From Euhalothece natronophila Z-M001 (GTDB lineage: Bacteria > Cyanobacteriota > Cyanobacteriia > Cyanobacteriales > Rubidibacteraceae): DNA of 45,552 nucleotides. The notes beneath the pieces are model-generated. The model saw only the letters and a program-made list of their open reading frames with translations. It did no database searches and was not told the DNA's origin. The position numbers and the translations under genes are program-made. The stretch covers positions 1 to 45,552 of the forward strand of contig NZ_CP042328.1 of the NCBI RefSeq assembly GCF_007904085.1. The letters run 5' to 3'. Position 1 is the first letter of the stretch. Each line of letters begins with the position of its first letter. Below, piece by piece: positions 18,145 to 27,130 of the stretch.

Positions 18145-18467
18145 CTCAGTATCGGACATTGATTAAAGAATTACTATCGAGATATGCTTCTTATAAAAAA
18201 GATCAGGAAGACTGGGAGTTACAGTTAATCTTTGATGAAGAACGAGATCATTACTTATGGTTTGATGTGGGTTGGAAGGGAACAAAGCGAATTTATCACT
18301 GTGTTATTCATTTAGATATCAAAGACGAAAAAGTCTGGCTACAGCAAAATTTAACGGATTTAAATCCTGCGGAAGATTTGATTGAGTTAGGAGTAGCGAG
18401 AGAAGATATTATATTAGGTTTTCAGCCTCCTTTTAAGCGTCCTTTTACCAATTATGGAATCGCTTAA
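18132..18467 (+). CDS. xisI: XisI family protein, partner of XisH
   Basis: The 111-residue product is a typical full-length XisI, the usual partner of XisH. Family hallmarks are visible: an N-terminal YRTLIKELLSRYASY helix, a central WKGTKRIYHCVIHLDIKDEKVWLQQNL strand region and the C-terminal GVAREDIILGFQPP motif. Its ATG lies within the last codons of xisH, so translation is probably coupled. The Uma2-type gene starts 46 bases after its stop. The biochemical activity of XisI is not established. Confidence 0.9.
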   Translation: MDKLTQYRTLIKELLSRYASYKKDQEDWELQLIFDEERDHYLWFDVGWKGTKRIYHCVIHLDIKDEKVWLQQNLTDLNPAEDLIELGVAREDIILGFQPPFKRPFTNYGIA

Positions 18468-18513
18468 AACAGAGACAATCATTTGCGTTTTATAATAGAG
18501 CTTAAAAATCATT

Positions 18514-19092
18514 ATGGTTACAGCAAAAGACAATATTCCACATTTAACGCCTGAAGAATATTTTGCTTGGGAAGAGAAGCAAATCGACAAGTATGAATAT
18601 ATTGACGGTGAAATTTATGCAAGTGGGGGAGGTAGTAAAAATCATAGTTTAATTGCTGTTAGACTGACGACTGTATTGGCGAATCACCTAGAGGGAAGTA
18701 ACTGCGAAACAGGTAACTCAGACTTGAGAATTAATATTGCAGGGACGAATGATTATACTTACCCCGATATTACAGTTACTTGTGATGAACGCGATCGCGC
18801 TACTACTCAATTTATTACTTATCCCTGCTTAATTGTAGAGGTTTTATCAAAGAGTACAGAAGCCTATGATCGCGGTGGTAAGTTTAGAATGTATCGTAAC
18901 AATCCCATTTTACAAGATTATTTATTAGTTAGTTCTACCCGCATGGAAATGGATTTATATCATAAAAAAGAGACAGGGGAATGGATTATTATTAATTACG
19001 AAGAAGGAGACACCATTGAACTTAAAAGTATTAATCTTAGTTTTCCGATTGAACAAGTTTATTGCGGACTAACTTTAACGCCAGAGGATTAA
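18514..19092 (+). CDS. Uma2 (DUF820) family restriction-endonuclease-fold protein
   Basis: The 192-residue product has the layout of the Uma2/DUF820 family, which is greatly expanded in cyanobacteria and adopts a PD-(D/E)XK nuclease fold. Visible hallmarks are an N-terminal LTPEEYFAWEE and KYEYIDGEIYA, the active-site strand YPDITVTCDE (Asp) and PCLIVEVLSKST (Glu-Val-Leu), followed by YDRGGKFRMYR. The usual active-site Lys is not obvious after the Glu, as is common in this family. Uma2 genes are mostly orphan and of unknown biological role; some are linked to mobile DNA. Here it is the third gene placed between hsdM and hsdS. Confidence 0.88.
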   Translation: MVTAKDNIPHLTPEEYFAWEEKQIDKYEYIDGEIYASGGGSKNHSLIAVRLTTVLANHLEGSNCETGNSDLRINIAGTNDYTYPDITVTCDERDRATTQFITYPCLIVEVLSKSTEAYDRGGKFRMYRNNPILQDYLLVSSTRMEMDLYHKKETGEWIIINYEEGDTIELKSINLSFPIEQVYCGLTLTPED

Positions 19093-19123
19093 GTAATTAG
19101 CTCAAATTGGAGAAAGTAAAATA

Positions 19124-20335
19124 ATGGCAAGTCAGGAAGTAAAAGAAGGATATAAGTTAACGGATGTTGGAGTTATTCCTGAAGATTGGGAAGTTACTTT
19201 ATTAGATCAAGTTGCTAAAAGAGGAAGTGGACATACACCTGATCAAGCCCATCCAGAGTATTGGAATGGAAATATAAAGTGGATATCGCTTAAGGACTCA
19301 GATCGTCTTGATGCTCTTTATATTAGCGATACTGTTGCCAAAATTTCAAAAGCTGGACTTGAGAATTCAGCTGCCAAAATACATCCACAAGGTACTGTTG
19401 TTTTGTCTCGTGATGCTGGAGTAGGTAAAAGTGCCATAATGACAGATAATATGGCAGTTAGCCAGCACTTTATCGCTTGGGTATGTAGTAAATACTTAAA
19501 TAATCATTTTCTTTACTATTGGTTACAAAAAGAGAAATCAGAGTTTGAAAGAATTGCAATAGGTAATACAATCAAAACTATAGGGTTACCTTACTTTCAG
19601 TCTCTTAAAATTCCCCTTCCACCACTTGAGGAACAAGAAAAGATCGCGCAGGTGTTGAGTGATTTTGATAGCGCGATCGCGCACCTCGATAAACTCATCA
19701 GCAAAAAGCGTAATATCAAGCAGGGAACGATGCAACAACTGCTGACAGGAAAAAAACGCCTCCCTGGTTTTAGTGGTAAGTTGCAAGAAAGAAAATTAGG
19801 AGATTTAGTAGAAGTAGTAATGGGACAATCCCCTGATTCTAAAACATATAACACTGAGGAGAAAGGAGTTCCTTTAATTCAAGGAAATGCAGATATTAAT
19901 AATCGAAAAACTGTCAAAAGAGTTTGGACTACCCAAGCTACCAAATTATGTAATCAAGGCGATGTAATTATGACAGTTCGTGCGCCAATTGGTGCAATAG
20001 GTATTGCTTCTTATGATTCTTGTCTTGGAAGAGGTGCTTGTTTATTTAAAGCTAAAAATATCAATAAACTATATTTGTTTTATTTAATGACATTTAAAGA
20101 AGATATTTGGGAAACAATTGGTCAGGGAAGTACATTTACAGCTGTTAATTCAAATGATATTGTTAACTTTAATTTATCTGTTCCCAATTACCTAGCTGAA
20201 CAAAAAGCGATCGCGCAAGTATTAAGCGACATGGATGCCGAAATTGAAGCCTTAGAGAAAAAGCGAGACAAATATCAAGCGATGAAGCAGGGCATGATGC
20301 AAGAACTTCTTACGGGAAAAACGCGATTAAAATAA
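19124..20335 (+). CDS. hsdS: Type I restriction-modification specificity subunit HsdS
   Basis: The 403-residue product determines which DNA sequence the system recognises. It has the classical duplicated layout: target-recognition domain 1 (~15-170), a central conserved helix (LPPLEEQEKIAQVLSDFDSAI through KKRNIKQGTMQQLLTGKKRL), target-recognition domain 2 (~220-350) and a C-terminal repeat of the same helix (EQKAIAQVLSDMDAEIEALEKK through KQGMMQELLTGKTRL). The two recognition domains differ, predicting a bipartite target, which cannot be read from sequence alone. The ATG at 19124 follows GGAG at 19107-19110. Two HIP1 octamers lie inside, near the two conserved-helix regions, so they could aid domain exchange by recombination (inference). 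Confidence 0.94.
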   Translation: MASQEVKEGYKLTDVGVIPEDWEVTLLDQVAKRGSGHTPDQAHPEYWNGNIKWISLKDSDRLDALYISDTVAKISKAGLENSAAKIHPQGTVVLSRDAGVGKSAIMTDNMAVSQHFIAWVCSKYLNNHFLYYWLQKEKSEFERIAIGNTIKTIGLPYFQSLKIPLPPLEEQEKIAQVLSDFDSAIAHLDKLISKKRNIKQGTMQQLLTGKKRLPGFSGKLQERKLGDLVEVVMGQSPDSKTYNTEEKGVPLIQGNADINNRKTVKRVWTTQATKLCNQGDVIMTVRAPIGAIGIASYDSCLGRGACLFKAKNINKLYLFYLMTFKEDIWETIGQGSTFTAVNSNDIVNFNLSVPNYLAEQKAIAQVLSDMDAEIEALEKKRDKYQAMKQGMMQELLTGKTRLK

Positions 20336-20405
20336 GGGTAGATAACAACGCCATAGCGAACTGGGACGAGAAACCAAAAATTAGAAGTTTAAAAATGAAT
20401 CCCCC

Positions 20406-23400
20406 ATGTCAGATGTCGGAAGTATAGAACGGACTACCCAAAACCGCATTATCAAGTTTTTCCAAGATTACCTTAGCTACAGCTATTTAGGAAATTGGCA
20501 GTATCGCGAAAATAACCGTAATATTGAACCCGACTATCTCCGTCCATTTCTGGAACAACAAGGCTACAGCGATACCTTAATCAAAAAAGCGATCGCGCAA
20601 TTTCAGAAAACGGTTACTAACCAGAGTCAAAATCTCTACAACTTAAACAAAACGGTTTACAGCAGTCTTCGCTACGGCATTAAAGTTAAACCCGAAGTTG
20701 GGGCTAATACCGAAACAGTTTGGCTAGTTGATTGGGATACGCCTGAAAATAATCACTTCGCGATCGCAGAAGAGGTGGCGGTTAAAGGCGAACATCCGAA
20801 ACGCCCTGATATTGTTCTCTATATTAACGGCATTGCTTTAGGCGTGCTGGAATTAAAACGCAGCACTGTCAGCGTCTCAGAAGGTATCCGTCAAAACTTG
20901 GATAATCAAAAGAAAGAATTTATTGAGCATTTTTTTGCCACGCAACAATTAGTCATGGCAGGGAATGATACTCAAGGCTTACGTTACGGAACCATTGAAA
21001 CCCCTGAAAAATACTATCTGACTTGGCGAGAAGACAAAGACCAAGAAACCCCACTCGGCAACGACTTGGAAAACCCTTTAGAACGCGGGTTAATGCAACT
21101 GTGTTCCAAACAGCGATTATTAGAAATCATTCACAACTTTACTGTCTTCGATAATGGCAAGAAAAAACTCTGTCGTCATAACCAATACTTTGGGGTTAAA
21201 TATGCCCAAGACTATATCAAAAACGGCAAAGGGGGAATTATTTGGCACACCCAAGGCAGTGGTAAAAGCCTGACTATGGTGTGGTTAGCAAAATGGATTC
21301 GAGAATATAATCCCAATGCTCGTATTTTAATTATCACCGATCGCGATGAACTGGATAAACAAGTGGAGGGAGTTTTTTCTGGAGTGGATGAACCAATCAC
21401 TCGCACCCAAAGCGGGCAAGATTTAATCAAGAAACTCAATCAGACAACCCCCTCTTTGATGTGTTCCTTAATTCACAAATTTGGAAAAAATAAGACAACT
21501 GATTATGACAGCTACATCGAAGAATTAAACAATAGTCTCCCGCCAGACTTTCAAGCAAAGGGAGATATGTATGTGTTTGTGGATGAATGTCATCGCAGCC
21601 AGTCGGGGAAACTCCACGAAGCCATGAAACAAATTCTCCCTGATGCGGTATTGATTGGATTTACTGGCACGCCCTTATTAAAAAACGATAAACGCAAAAG
21701 TGTCGAAGTCTTTGGCAAATATATCCATACCTACAAATTTGATGAAGCCGTTACCGATAATGTCGTTTTAGATTTACGTTACGAAGCCCGTCGGGTGGAA
21801 CAAAAAATCACTTCTCAGGAAAAAATTGATCAATGGTTCGAGGTGCAAACCCAAGGGTTAACTGAATACGCTAAAACCGAACTCAAAAAACGTTGGGGAA
21901 CCCTGCAAAAACTCCTTAATTCAAAATCCAGACTGGAAAAAATTGTCGCTGATATTATTTTCGACTTTGCCACTAAAGATCGCCTCAAAAGCGGGCGTGG
22001 GAATGCCATGCTGGTTGCTGGAAATATTTATCAAGCCTGTCGCTACTACGAACTATTTCAAAATCAAGGCTTTACTAAATGCGCCATTGTCACTTCTTAC
22101 GAACCATCTCCCCAAGATATCAAAGGAGAAACCACTGGAGAACAAGAACGCACGGAAAAACTTAGGCAATACGAGATTTACCAGCAAATGTTAGGGGGAA
22201 AAGATCCCGAAAAATTTGAAGAAGATGTCAGGGAACAGTTTATTAACAATCCGGCGCAAATGAAACTGTTAATTGTAGTCAATAAACTATTAACTGGATT
22301 TGATGCGCCCCCTGCCACCTATCTCTACATTGACAAAACGATGCGCGATCACGGTTTGTTCCAAGCGATTTGTCGCGTGAACCGCTTAGACGGGGAAGAT
22401 AAAGAATATGGTTACATTATCGACTATCAAGACTTGTTCAAAAGTTTAGAGAAATCTATTGCTGACTATACCAGCGAAGCCTTTGAGGATTTTGACGATG
22501 AAGATATTCAAGGCTTACTCAGCGATCGCGTAGAAAAAGGGAAAGAACGCCTAGAAGAAATGCTAGAGAAAATTAGAGCATTATGTGAACCTGTTGAGCA
22601 ACCAAAAGACACCTCGGCATATATTCGTTATTTTTGCGGTTCCAACCAACCCGAACAAAATCCCGAACACCTCAAAACGTCTGAACAACAACGCCACACC
22701 CTTTATCAATATACCGCTTCCCTCGTTCGTGCCTATGCTAACCTTGCCAACGACATGATCGATGCAGGATACACGCCCCAACAAGCCTCAGAGATCAAAG
22801 CCGCAGTTAAACATTACGAACAAGCCCGTCAAGAAGTCAAACTTGCTAGTGGTGATTACATTGACTTAAAAACCTATGAACCCGCCATGCGCCATCTCAT
22901 TGATACCTACATCGGCGCAGAAGATAGCAAAACCATTACCGCCCTCGATGACATGACGCTAGTGGAATTAATTGTCGAACGAGGAGAACCCGCCCTTGAT
23001 GTTTTACCCAACGGGATTAAAGAGAATCCGGAAGCTGTGGCTGAAACCATTGAAAACAACTTACGCAAAATTATCACTGAGGAACAACCTACTAATCCCC
23101 GATATTACGAGCAAATGTCGGAATTGTTGGAACAATTAATTGAAGATCGCAGACAAGAAGCCCAAGATTATGAAACTTACTTGAAACGGGTTATAGAACT
23201 CAGTAAACAAGTCACTCAACCTCATAACTCTTCCCAGTATCCCCCTTCTCTAGATACTTCTGCCAAACGCGCCCTCTATGACAATTTAGATCAAGACGAA
23301 AGCCTTACGCTAGCTATTGATCACGCTATTAAAACAAATAAAAAAGACGGCTGGCGAGGCAATAAAATAAAAGAGCGTCAAATCAGAAGAGCGATTAAAG

Positions 23401-23468
23401 AACACCTAGATGACAAAGAAACGCTGAACCGCATTTTTGAATTAGTTAAGAACCAAAACGACTATTAA
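20406..23468 (+). CDS. hsdR: Type I restriction endonuclease subunit HsdR
   Basis: The 1020-residue product is the ATP-dependent translocase and nuclease subunit. The N-terminal nuclease domain carries the PD-(D/E)XK residues Asp135 (RPDIVLY), Glu149 and Lys151 (LELKRS). The SF2 motor has Walker A QGSGKS with Lys287, the DECH box at Asp393 (FVDECHRSQ), motif III GFTGTPL and motif VI region QAICRVNR. The C-terminal helical part should dock on HsdM. Length and motif order are normal for the family and nothing is truncated, so the restriction system looks complete. It starts 70 bases after hsdS and is followed one base after its stop by the metallopeptidase gene. Confidence 0.95.
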   Translation: MSDVGSIERTTQNRIIKFFQDYLSYSYLGNWQYRENNRNIEPDYLRPFLEQQGYSDTLIKKAIAQFQKTVTNQSQNLYNLNKTVYSSLRYGIKVKPEVGANTETVWLVDWDTPENNHFAIAEEVAVKGEHPKRPDIVLYINGIALGVLELKRSTVSVSEGIRQNLDNQKKEFIEHFFATQQLVMAGNDTQGLRYGTIETPEKYYLTWREDKDQETPLGNDLENPLERGLMQLCSKQRLLEIIHNFTVFDNGKKKLCRHNQYFGVKYAQDYIKNGKGGIIWHTQGSGKSLTMVWLAKWIREYNPNARILIITDRDELDKQVEGVFSGVDEPITRTQSGQDLIKKLNQTTPSLMCSLIHKFGKNKTTDYDSYIEELNNSLPPDFQAKGDMYVFVDECHRSQSGKLHEAMKQILPDAVLIGFTGTPLLKNDKRKSVEVFGKYIHTYKFDEAVTDNVVLDLRYEARRVEQKITSQEKIDQWFEVQTQGLTEYAKTELKKRWGTLQKLLNSKSRLEKIVADIIFDFATKDRLKSGRGNAMLVAGNIYQACRYYELFQNQGFTKCAIVTSYEPSPQDIKGETTGEQERTEKLRQYEIYQQMLGGKDPEKFEEDVREQFINNPAQMKLLIVVNKLLTGFDAPPATYLYIDKTMRDHGLFQAICRVNRLDGEDKEYGYIIDYQDLFKSLEKSIADYTSEAFEDFDDEDIQGLLSDRVEKGKERLEEMLEKIRALCEPVEQPKDTSAYIRYFCGSNQPEQNPEHLKTSEQQRHTLYQYTASLVRAYANLANDMIDAGYTPQQASEIKAAVKHYEQARQEVKLASGDYIDLKTYEPAMRHLIDTYIGAEDSKTITALDDMTLVELIVERGEPALDVLPNGIKENPEAVAETIENNLRKIITEEQPTNPRYYEQMSELLEQLIEDRRQEAQDYETYLKRVIELSKQVTQPHNSSQYPPSLDTSAKRALYDNLDQDESLTLAIDHAIKTNKKDGWRGNKIKERQIRRAIKEHLDDKETLNRIFELVKNQNDY

Positions 23469-23469
23469 A

Positions 23470-24177
23470 ATGCACCAAATCAAAGTGAGTGGCTTAACAA
23501 TTAACGTCACCCGCAAAAAAATTAAAAATCTGCATTTATCAGTTCACCCACCTCATGGAGAAGTCCGAATTTCCGCCCCTTTAACTGTGGATGACGAGTC
23601 GGTACGCCTGTTTGCTATTTCCCGATTAAATTGGATTAAGAAAAATCAAGCGCAAATTCTTGCTCAACCCCGTCAGTCACCACGGAAATTTGTCTCGGGA
23701 GAAAGCCATTATTTTCAAGGACAGCGTTATTTATTAAATGTAATTTACTATAATCGCGCTCCTAAAGTTGAAATCAGAAATAAAACGTATATCGACCTTT
23801 ATGTCAGAGAAGGCAGTAGCCAAGAAAAACGGCGAGAAGTCTTAAGAAACTGGTATCGCCAACACTTAAAAAGCGAAATTCCTAAACTGATTCAAAAATG
23901 GCAAGAAATCATGGAAGTGAAGGTAAGAGACTGGGGAGTTAAACGCATGAAAACCAAATGGGGAACTTGTAATATTCAAGCGCAAAGGATTTGGTTAAAT
24001 TTAGAATTAGCGAAAAAACCTCCCTCCTGTTTAGAATATGTCATTGTCCATGAAATGACTCATCTTTTTGAACGACATCATAACGAACGCTTTCAGAGTT
24101 TAATGGATCAGTTTTTACCCCACTGGCGGCGCGATCGCGACGAATTAAACCGAACTCCTATCGAAACTGAGTTTTAA
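23470..24177 (+). CDS. YgjP-like (DUF45/M48-type) zinc metallopeptidase
   Basis: The 235-residue product has the zinc-binding HExxH motif at His194-Glu195-His198 (VHEMTHLFERHH) and His204 at the spacing expected for the third ligand in YgjP/DUF45 proteins. Before it is the family signature WGTCNIQAQRIWLNLELA. The ATG begins one base after the hsdR stop, so the gene is very likely co-translated with hsdR. Genes of this family are often found beside hsdR in bacteria; whether they process or control a restriction subunit is not known to me. A HIP1 octamer lies near the 3' end. Confidence 0.87.
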   Translation: MHQIKVSGLTINVTRKKIKNLHLSVHPPHGEVRISAPLTVDDESVRLFAISRLNWIKKNQAQILAQPRQSPRKFVSGESHYFQGQRYLLNVIYYNRAPKVEIRNKTYIDLYVREGSSQEKRREVLRNWYRQHLKSEIPKLIQKWQEIMEVKVRDWGVKRMKTKWGTCNIQAQRIWLNLELAKKPPSCLEYVIVHEMTHLFERHHNERFQSLMDQFLPHWRRDRDELNRTPIETEF

Positions 24178-24355
24178 GCCAGATGGATTCTAGAGGATTC
24201 TGGTGGTGGCGCGATGTAGCAAAGCTACTTGCCAAAGGCAATCACGCTGTAACTACCATCTCCTAACATGAAAGAGAACCGTTTGGGAATTTGATATAAT
24301 TCGTATCACAGAATGATAGGATTGTAAATATCTTAAGGCATTGTGGAGATGGGGA
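24178..24355. other. Short intergenic gap before the HNH cassette
   Basis: About 180 bases with no gene. It probably carries the promoter of the following three-gene cassette; the candidate start is set by GGAG at 24345-24348. No terminator for the hsd operon is obvious. Confidence 0.4.
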
Positions 24356-24904
24356 ATGAATAAACGGGAGCGCAATCGTTTAATCAAGCAGATCAGTCAT
24401 GCTTCGGGAATTGCCCAATATGCCTTAAAACAGAAAATGACTGATGAAGAGGTCAGCGAAGCGGCTAAAAATTTGAAGGTTTTGGCATTAATTAAGTCTG
24501 CAAATACCTATAACCGATATTGCCAAGCTCAAAAGACCAAAGAAGCAAATGACAAATTAAAGGCTTTCCTCGACCCCAAGAATTCAGAGATTATCAGTGC
24601 CGGAAAATGGCTTCTCAATGCTTTATCCAAAGAGGGGAAAGAACGACAAAACACCCTGTTAGAGAAGGATTTGGTACATAAAGAAGATTATAATGCTACA
24701 ACTTCTGACTTGCGGGATACGATTTCCACTATAGAGAATGTGGCAAGGGAATCAACACAACAGTCAGCTGAAAAAATTAGAATTTTAGAAAAAAGGATTG
24801 ATACCCTTCAAAAACAGTTATCTAGCATTCAAAAATATATCCAGAATAACTATGGTGCTCAAGTGTGGAAGGATATCAGGAGCAAGTTTATTTCTAAGGT
24901 TTAA
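24356..24904 (+). CDS. Unknown helical/coiled-coil protein, first gene of the HNH cassette
   Basis: The product is 182 residues from ATG 24356, chosen because GGAG at 24345-24348 lies seven bases upstream; a TTG at 24341 in the same frame overlaps that site and is less likely. It is basic and almost all helical: an N-terminal MNKRERNRLIKQISHASG segment, a middle containing SAGKWLLNALSKEGKERQN, and a C-terminal coiled coil (SAEKIRILEKRIDTLQKQLSSIQKYIQ). No membrane segment, signal peptide or enzymatic motif is visible. It begins a tight same-strand group of three genes ending with an HNH nuclease. I do not recognise a family. Confidence 0.7.
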   Translation: MNKRERNRLIKQISHASGIAQYALKQKMTDEEVSEAAKNLKVLALIKSANTYNRYCQAQKTKEANDKLKAFLDPKNSEIISAGKWLLNALSKEGKERQNTLLEKDLVHKEDYNATTSDLRDTISTIENVARESTQQSAEKIRILEKRIDTLQKQLSSIQKYIQNNYGAQVWKDIRSKFISKV

Positions 24905-24927
24905 TAGGGTTAACTAACTAGGTAGAT

Positions 24928-25278
24928 ATGAAACTTATCGACGGCTTAAATTATCGAGAATGGCAAAAGAGAAATACAGAGCTTTTCTCGAAACTAGACC
25001 GTTCACAGCAAAAAGAACTTCGTAACCAAGGTTATCGCAACAAAGGTTGGCTTCATGTGCAGAAATCTTGGAAATTATTAAAAAACTTCTGTCAAGAAAT
25101 TAGTCTGTTTGACCATAAACTGAAAAACCATGATTTGCTAGGCGCGATTAATCACTCTATTTTAGAAGCTGAACAAGCCAAAAATGTTGCCAGCGAATCA
25201 TTAGAGATTCTTGAGGCAAACTATAATAAAGTTAAGGAACTAGCTGATCAAGCTCTTGACAAATACCAAATTCTATAA
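24928..25278 (+). CDS. Unknown small helical protein, second gene of the HNH cassette
   Basis: The 116-residue product begins 24 bases after the previous gene and ends 12 bases before the HNH gene, so the three are probably one transcript. It is charged and alpha-helical, with YREWQKRNTELFSKLDRSQQKELRNQGY at the start and heptad-like AEQAKNVASESLEILEANYNKVKELADQAL at the end. The DRSQQKELRNQGYRNKGW segment is rich in Arg/Lys/Gln and could bind nucleic acid or a partner. No known domain is recognised. It could be a specificity factor or an immunity partner for the downstream nuclease (inference). Confidence 0.65.
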   Translation: MKLIDGLNYREWQKRNTELFSKLDRSQQKELRNQGYRNKGWLHVQKSWKLLKNFCQEISLFDHKLKNHDLLGAINHSILEAEQAKNVASESLEILEANYNKVKELADQALDKYQIL

Positions 25279-25289
25279 CGATTTTAATA

Positions 25290-25787
25290 ATGAATAAAGA
25301 TAATCTAAAAGCTCTTTATAGAGGATCGGATATTAATGAGGTCTGGCAATCTTACCAAAATGAAAGAGTAATTGAACATCCAAAGTTGGGATTAATTAGT
25401 CCTAACGAATATCGGCAAAGTTATCATGGCAAGCCTTGCCCTTTTTGTGGCAAAAAGATGGTACATGGAAAAGCTAATTACTCCACTAAATCCAGACAAG
25501 AAGCCATCTCAAGAGGCTATCAATACAAAACTCAAAATGGTAAAAACTATATTAATCATGCTGGTCGTTTCCCTCGTTTATATTTCCATCCCCATTACGT
25601 CACTTTAGATCATAAAGTTAACAAAGCCCGTTGTCCTGAGCTTCTCTTTGAAGTAAGTAATCTTCAGATTATGTGTTGGAAATGTAATCAAAATAAGAGT
25701 GATAATAATAATTTTGAAGCTGAACAAGACTATAATTTTGTTAGTGATTTAGCTAGAGAAGCTCTTAGCAAATACAAAAAATTATAA
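25290..25787 (+). CDS. HNH endonuclease with zinc-binding Cys pairs
   Basis: The 165-residue product is a small HNH nuclease. The Cys pairs CPFC (Cys50, Cys53) and CWKC (Cys129, Cys132) form a probable structural zinc site. The HNH core is TLDHKVNK (general base His108), NLQIM (Asn124) and the terminal CNQNKSDN. The insertion between the first Cys pair and the His is longer than usual (~55 residues, rich in Tyr, His and Asn), perhaps a recognition element. It is the last gene of the three-gene cassette. HNH proteins in such contexts commonly act as the effectors of defence systems; a homing or group I intron role is less likely because no intron or intein is visible. Confidence 0.82.
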   Translation: MNKDNLKALYRGSDINEVWQSYQNERVIEHPKLGLISPNEYRQSYHGKPCPFCGKKMVHGKANYSTKSRQEAISRGYQYKTQNGKNYINHAGRFPRLYFHPHYVTLDHKVNKARCPELLFEVSNLQIMCWKCNQNKSDNNNFEAEQDYNFVSDLAREALSKYKKL

Positions 25788-25988
25788 AAATTAGGGAAGG
25801 ATTTTCTTAAAACACGATTGCTGAAGGCAAGTGGCTTTGGCTTATCGCGCTCCACTCCAATCCTTTACGGTACAGACGAGATGGAAGGTTCGGGGAATCC
25901 CACTGATCACTTTCCCCCCAATATTCCATCATTAATAAGTGAAATAAGAAGTTTGATGCAGCGCGTGCAGTTGAAACCAAAAATTATA
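25788..25988. other. Original upstream DNA of hsp20, cut off by the IS element
   Basis: About 200 gene-free bases between the HNH gene and the left end of the IS630 element. Joined across the insertion to 27129 onward, it would be the natural leader of hsp20. It probably holds the original hsp20 promoter, but no convincing -35/-10 pair is identified by eye. Confidence 0.45.
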
Positions 25989-27126
25989 TGAAATGGAACT
26001 GTGTATGCTACAAATAGAGGGAGAGATTGTTAGTAATCGAGATTAGCTATGGCAGGTGTCATTAAAATTGAGATTGCCGAGTCAGCTCAAGAGCTTAAAA
26101 AACAGCTCAACTTCTCCCAAAACAGTGAAGTCAAAGAACGAATCCAAGTCTTGTATTGGCTGAAAACGAACCAAGTCAGAAGTACCGGCGCGCTCGCCTC
26201 CCTAATCGGAAAACACCGAACGACAGTATCAAGATGGCTCAGTAAATATCGCAAAGGAGGTCTCAAAGGTCTTTTAGAAGTTAAGAAAAGTCCTGGGCGA
26301 GTCCCTAAAATCACGCCATCAGTAGAAAAAAAATTAATCCAAGAACTAGAAGATCCAGAAGGATTTTCTAGTTATAAGGAAATTCAAACATGGCTTCAGT
26401 TAATTCAAGATATTGATATTAGTTATAGTGCTGTTCATAAACGAGTCCGCTATGGTTTAGAAGGAAAACTGAAAGTGCCACGTCCAGTTCATAGCAAACA
26501 GGAATTGGGAGCACCGGAAGCTTTTAAAAAAAACTAAGTGAAATTGTTACAACCCAACTAGAAGCTAATTCAGAAAAGGTTAAACGATATCAAAACATTA
26601 GATATTGGTGCCAAGATGAATCTCGAATCGGGTTAATCACACTTCACGATACAAAAATTACAGGTAAAGGAATTCAACCGACAGGAAAAAAACAGTGGAA
26701 GTTTGATTATTTATGGTTGTACGGTTTAGTGGAACCGAGAACGGGAGAGAATTTTTTCAGAGAATTTTCTCATCTTGATGGTCTTTGCTTTGAGCAGTAT
26801 TTAAGCTGGTTTGCTCAAGAATATCCTGACGATTTACACTTAATACAAGTTGATAACAGTCGTTGCCATACTTGGTTAGAGTTACAACTTCCTGATAATG
26901 TCATTTTAATTTTCCAACCACCTTATTCCCCAGAAGTTAATCCCATTGAACGATTATGGCAAGAAATTAAGAAACCTTTGAAATGGGAATTCTTTCCCGA
27001 TTTAGATGATTTAAGAAAGCGACTTTCCAAAATCTTATCAAAATTAAGTTCTCAAGTGATTACTCAGATCACTGGATGGGACTTTATTCTCAATGCTTTA
27101 TCTGTAGCAAACATTTAGATATTTCA
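25989..27126 (+). mobile_element. IS630-family insertion sequence
   Basis: A 1138-base element flanked by TA dinucleotides (25987-25988 and 27127-27128), the target duplication expected of IS630/Tc1-type elements. The ends are imperfect inverted repeats: left TGAAATGG... and right ...ATTTCA, with 19 of 27 positions matching when the TA is included, among them the outer nine and inner seven. One transposase gene read through a frameshift occupies it. It is inserted so that its right end is only four bases before the GGAGG of the hsp20 gene. Confidence 0.85.
26049..27118 (+). CDS. IS630 transposase, made through a -1 frameshift
   Basis: Two frames together encode a DDE transposase of about 356 residues. 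The first (26049-26537) carries the N-terminal helix-turn-helix (GALASLIGKHRTTVSRWLSKYRKGG). The second carries the catalytic domain with Asp in CQDESRIG (26625), Asp in QVDNSRCH (26851) and Glu in NPIERLWQE (26948), a complete DDE triad. The switch occurs at eight A residues (26526-26533): zero-frame reading stops at TAA, while slipping back one base continues LSEIVTTQLE. Frameshifting on A-runs is known for IS630-type elements, so the element may be active. A sequencing error or a real mutation in the A-run is the alternative. Confidence 0.85.
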
Positions 27127-27130
27127 TATT

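Noticed and set aside
17731-18467. A complete fdxN-type excision element
   Set aside because: Only xisH and xisI are present. There is no large serine recombinase XisF, no fdxN or nif gene, and no element boundary.
25290-25787. A homing endonuclease of a group I intron or intein
   Set aside because: No intron structure, intein motifs or split host gene surround the HNH gene; it lies in a compact operon.
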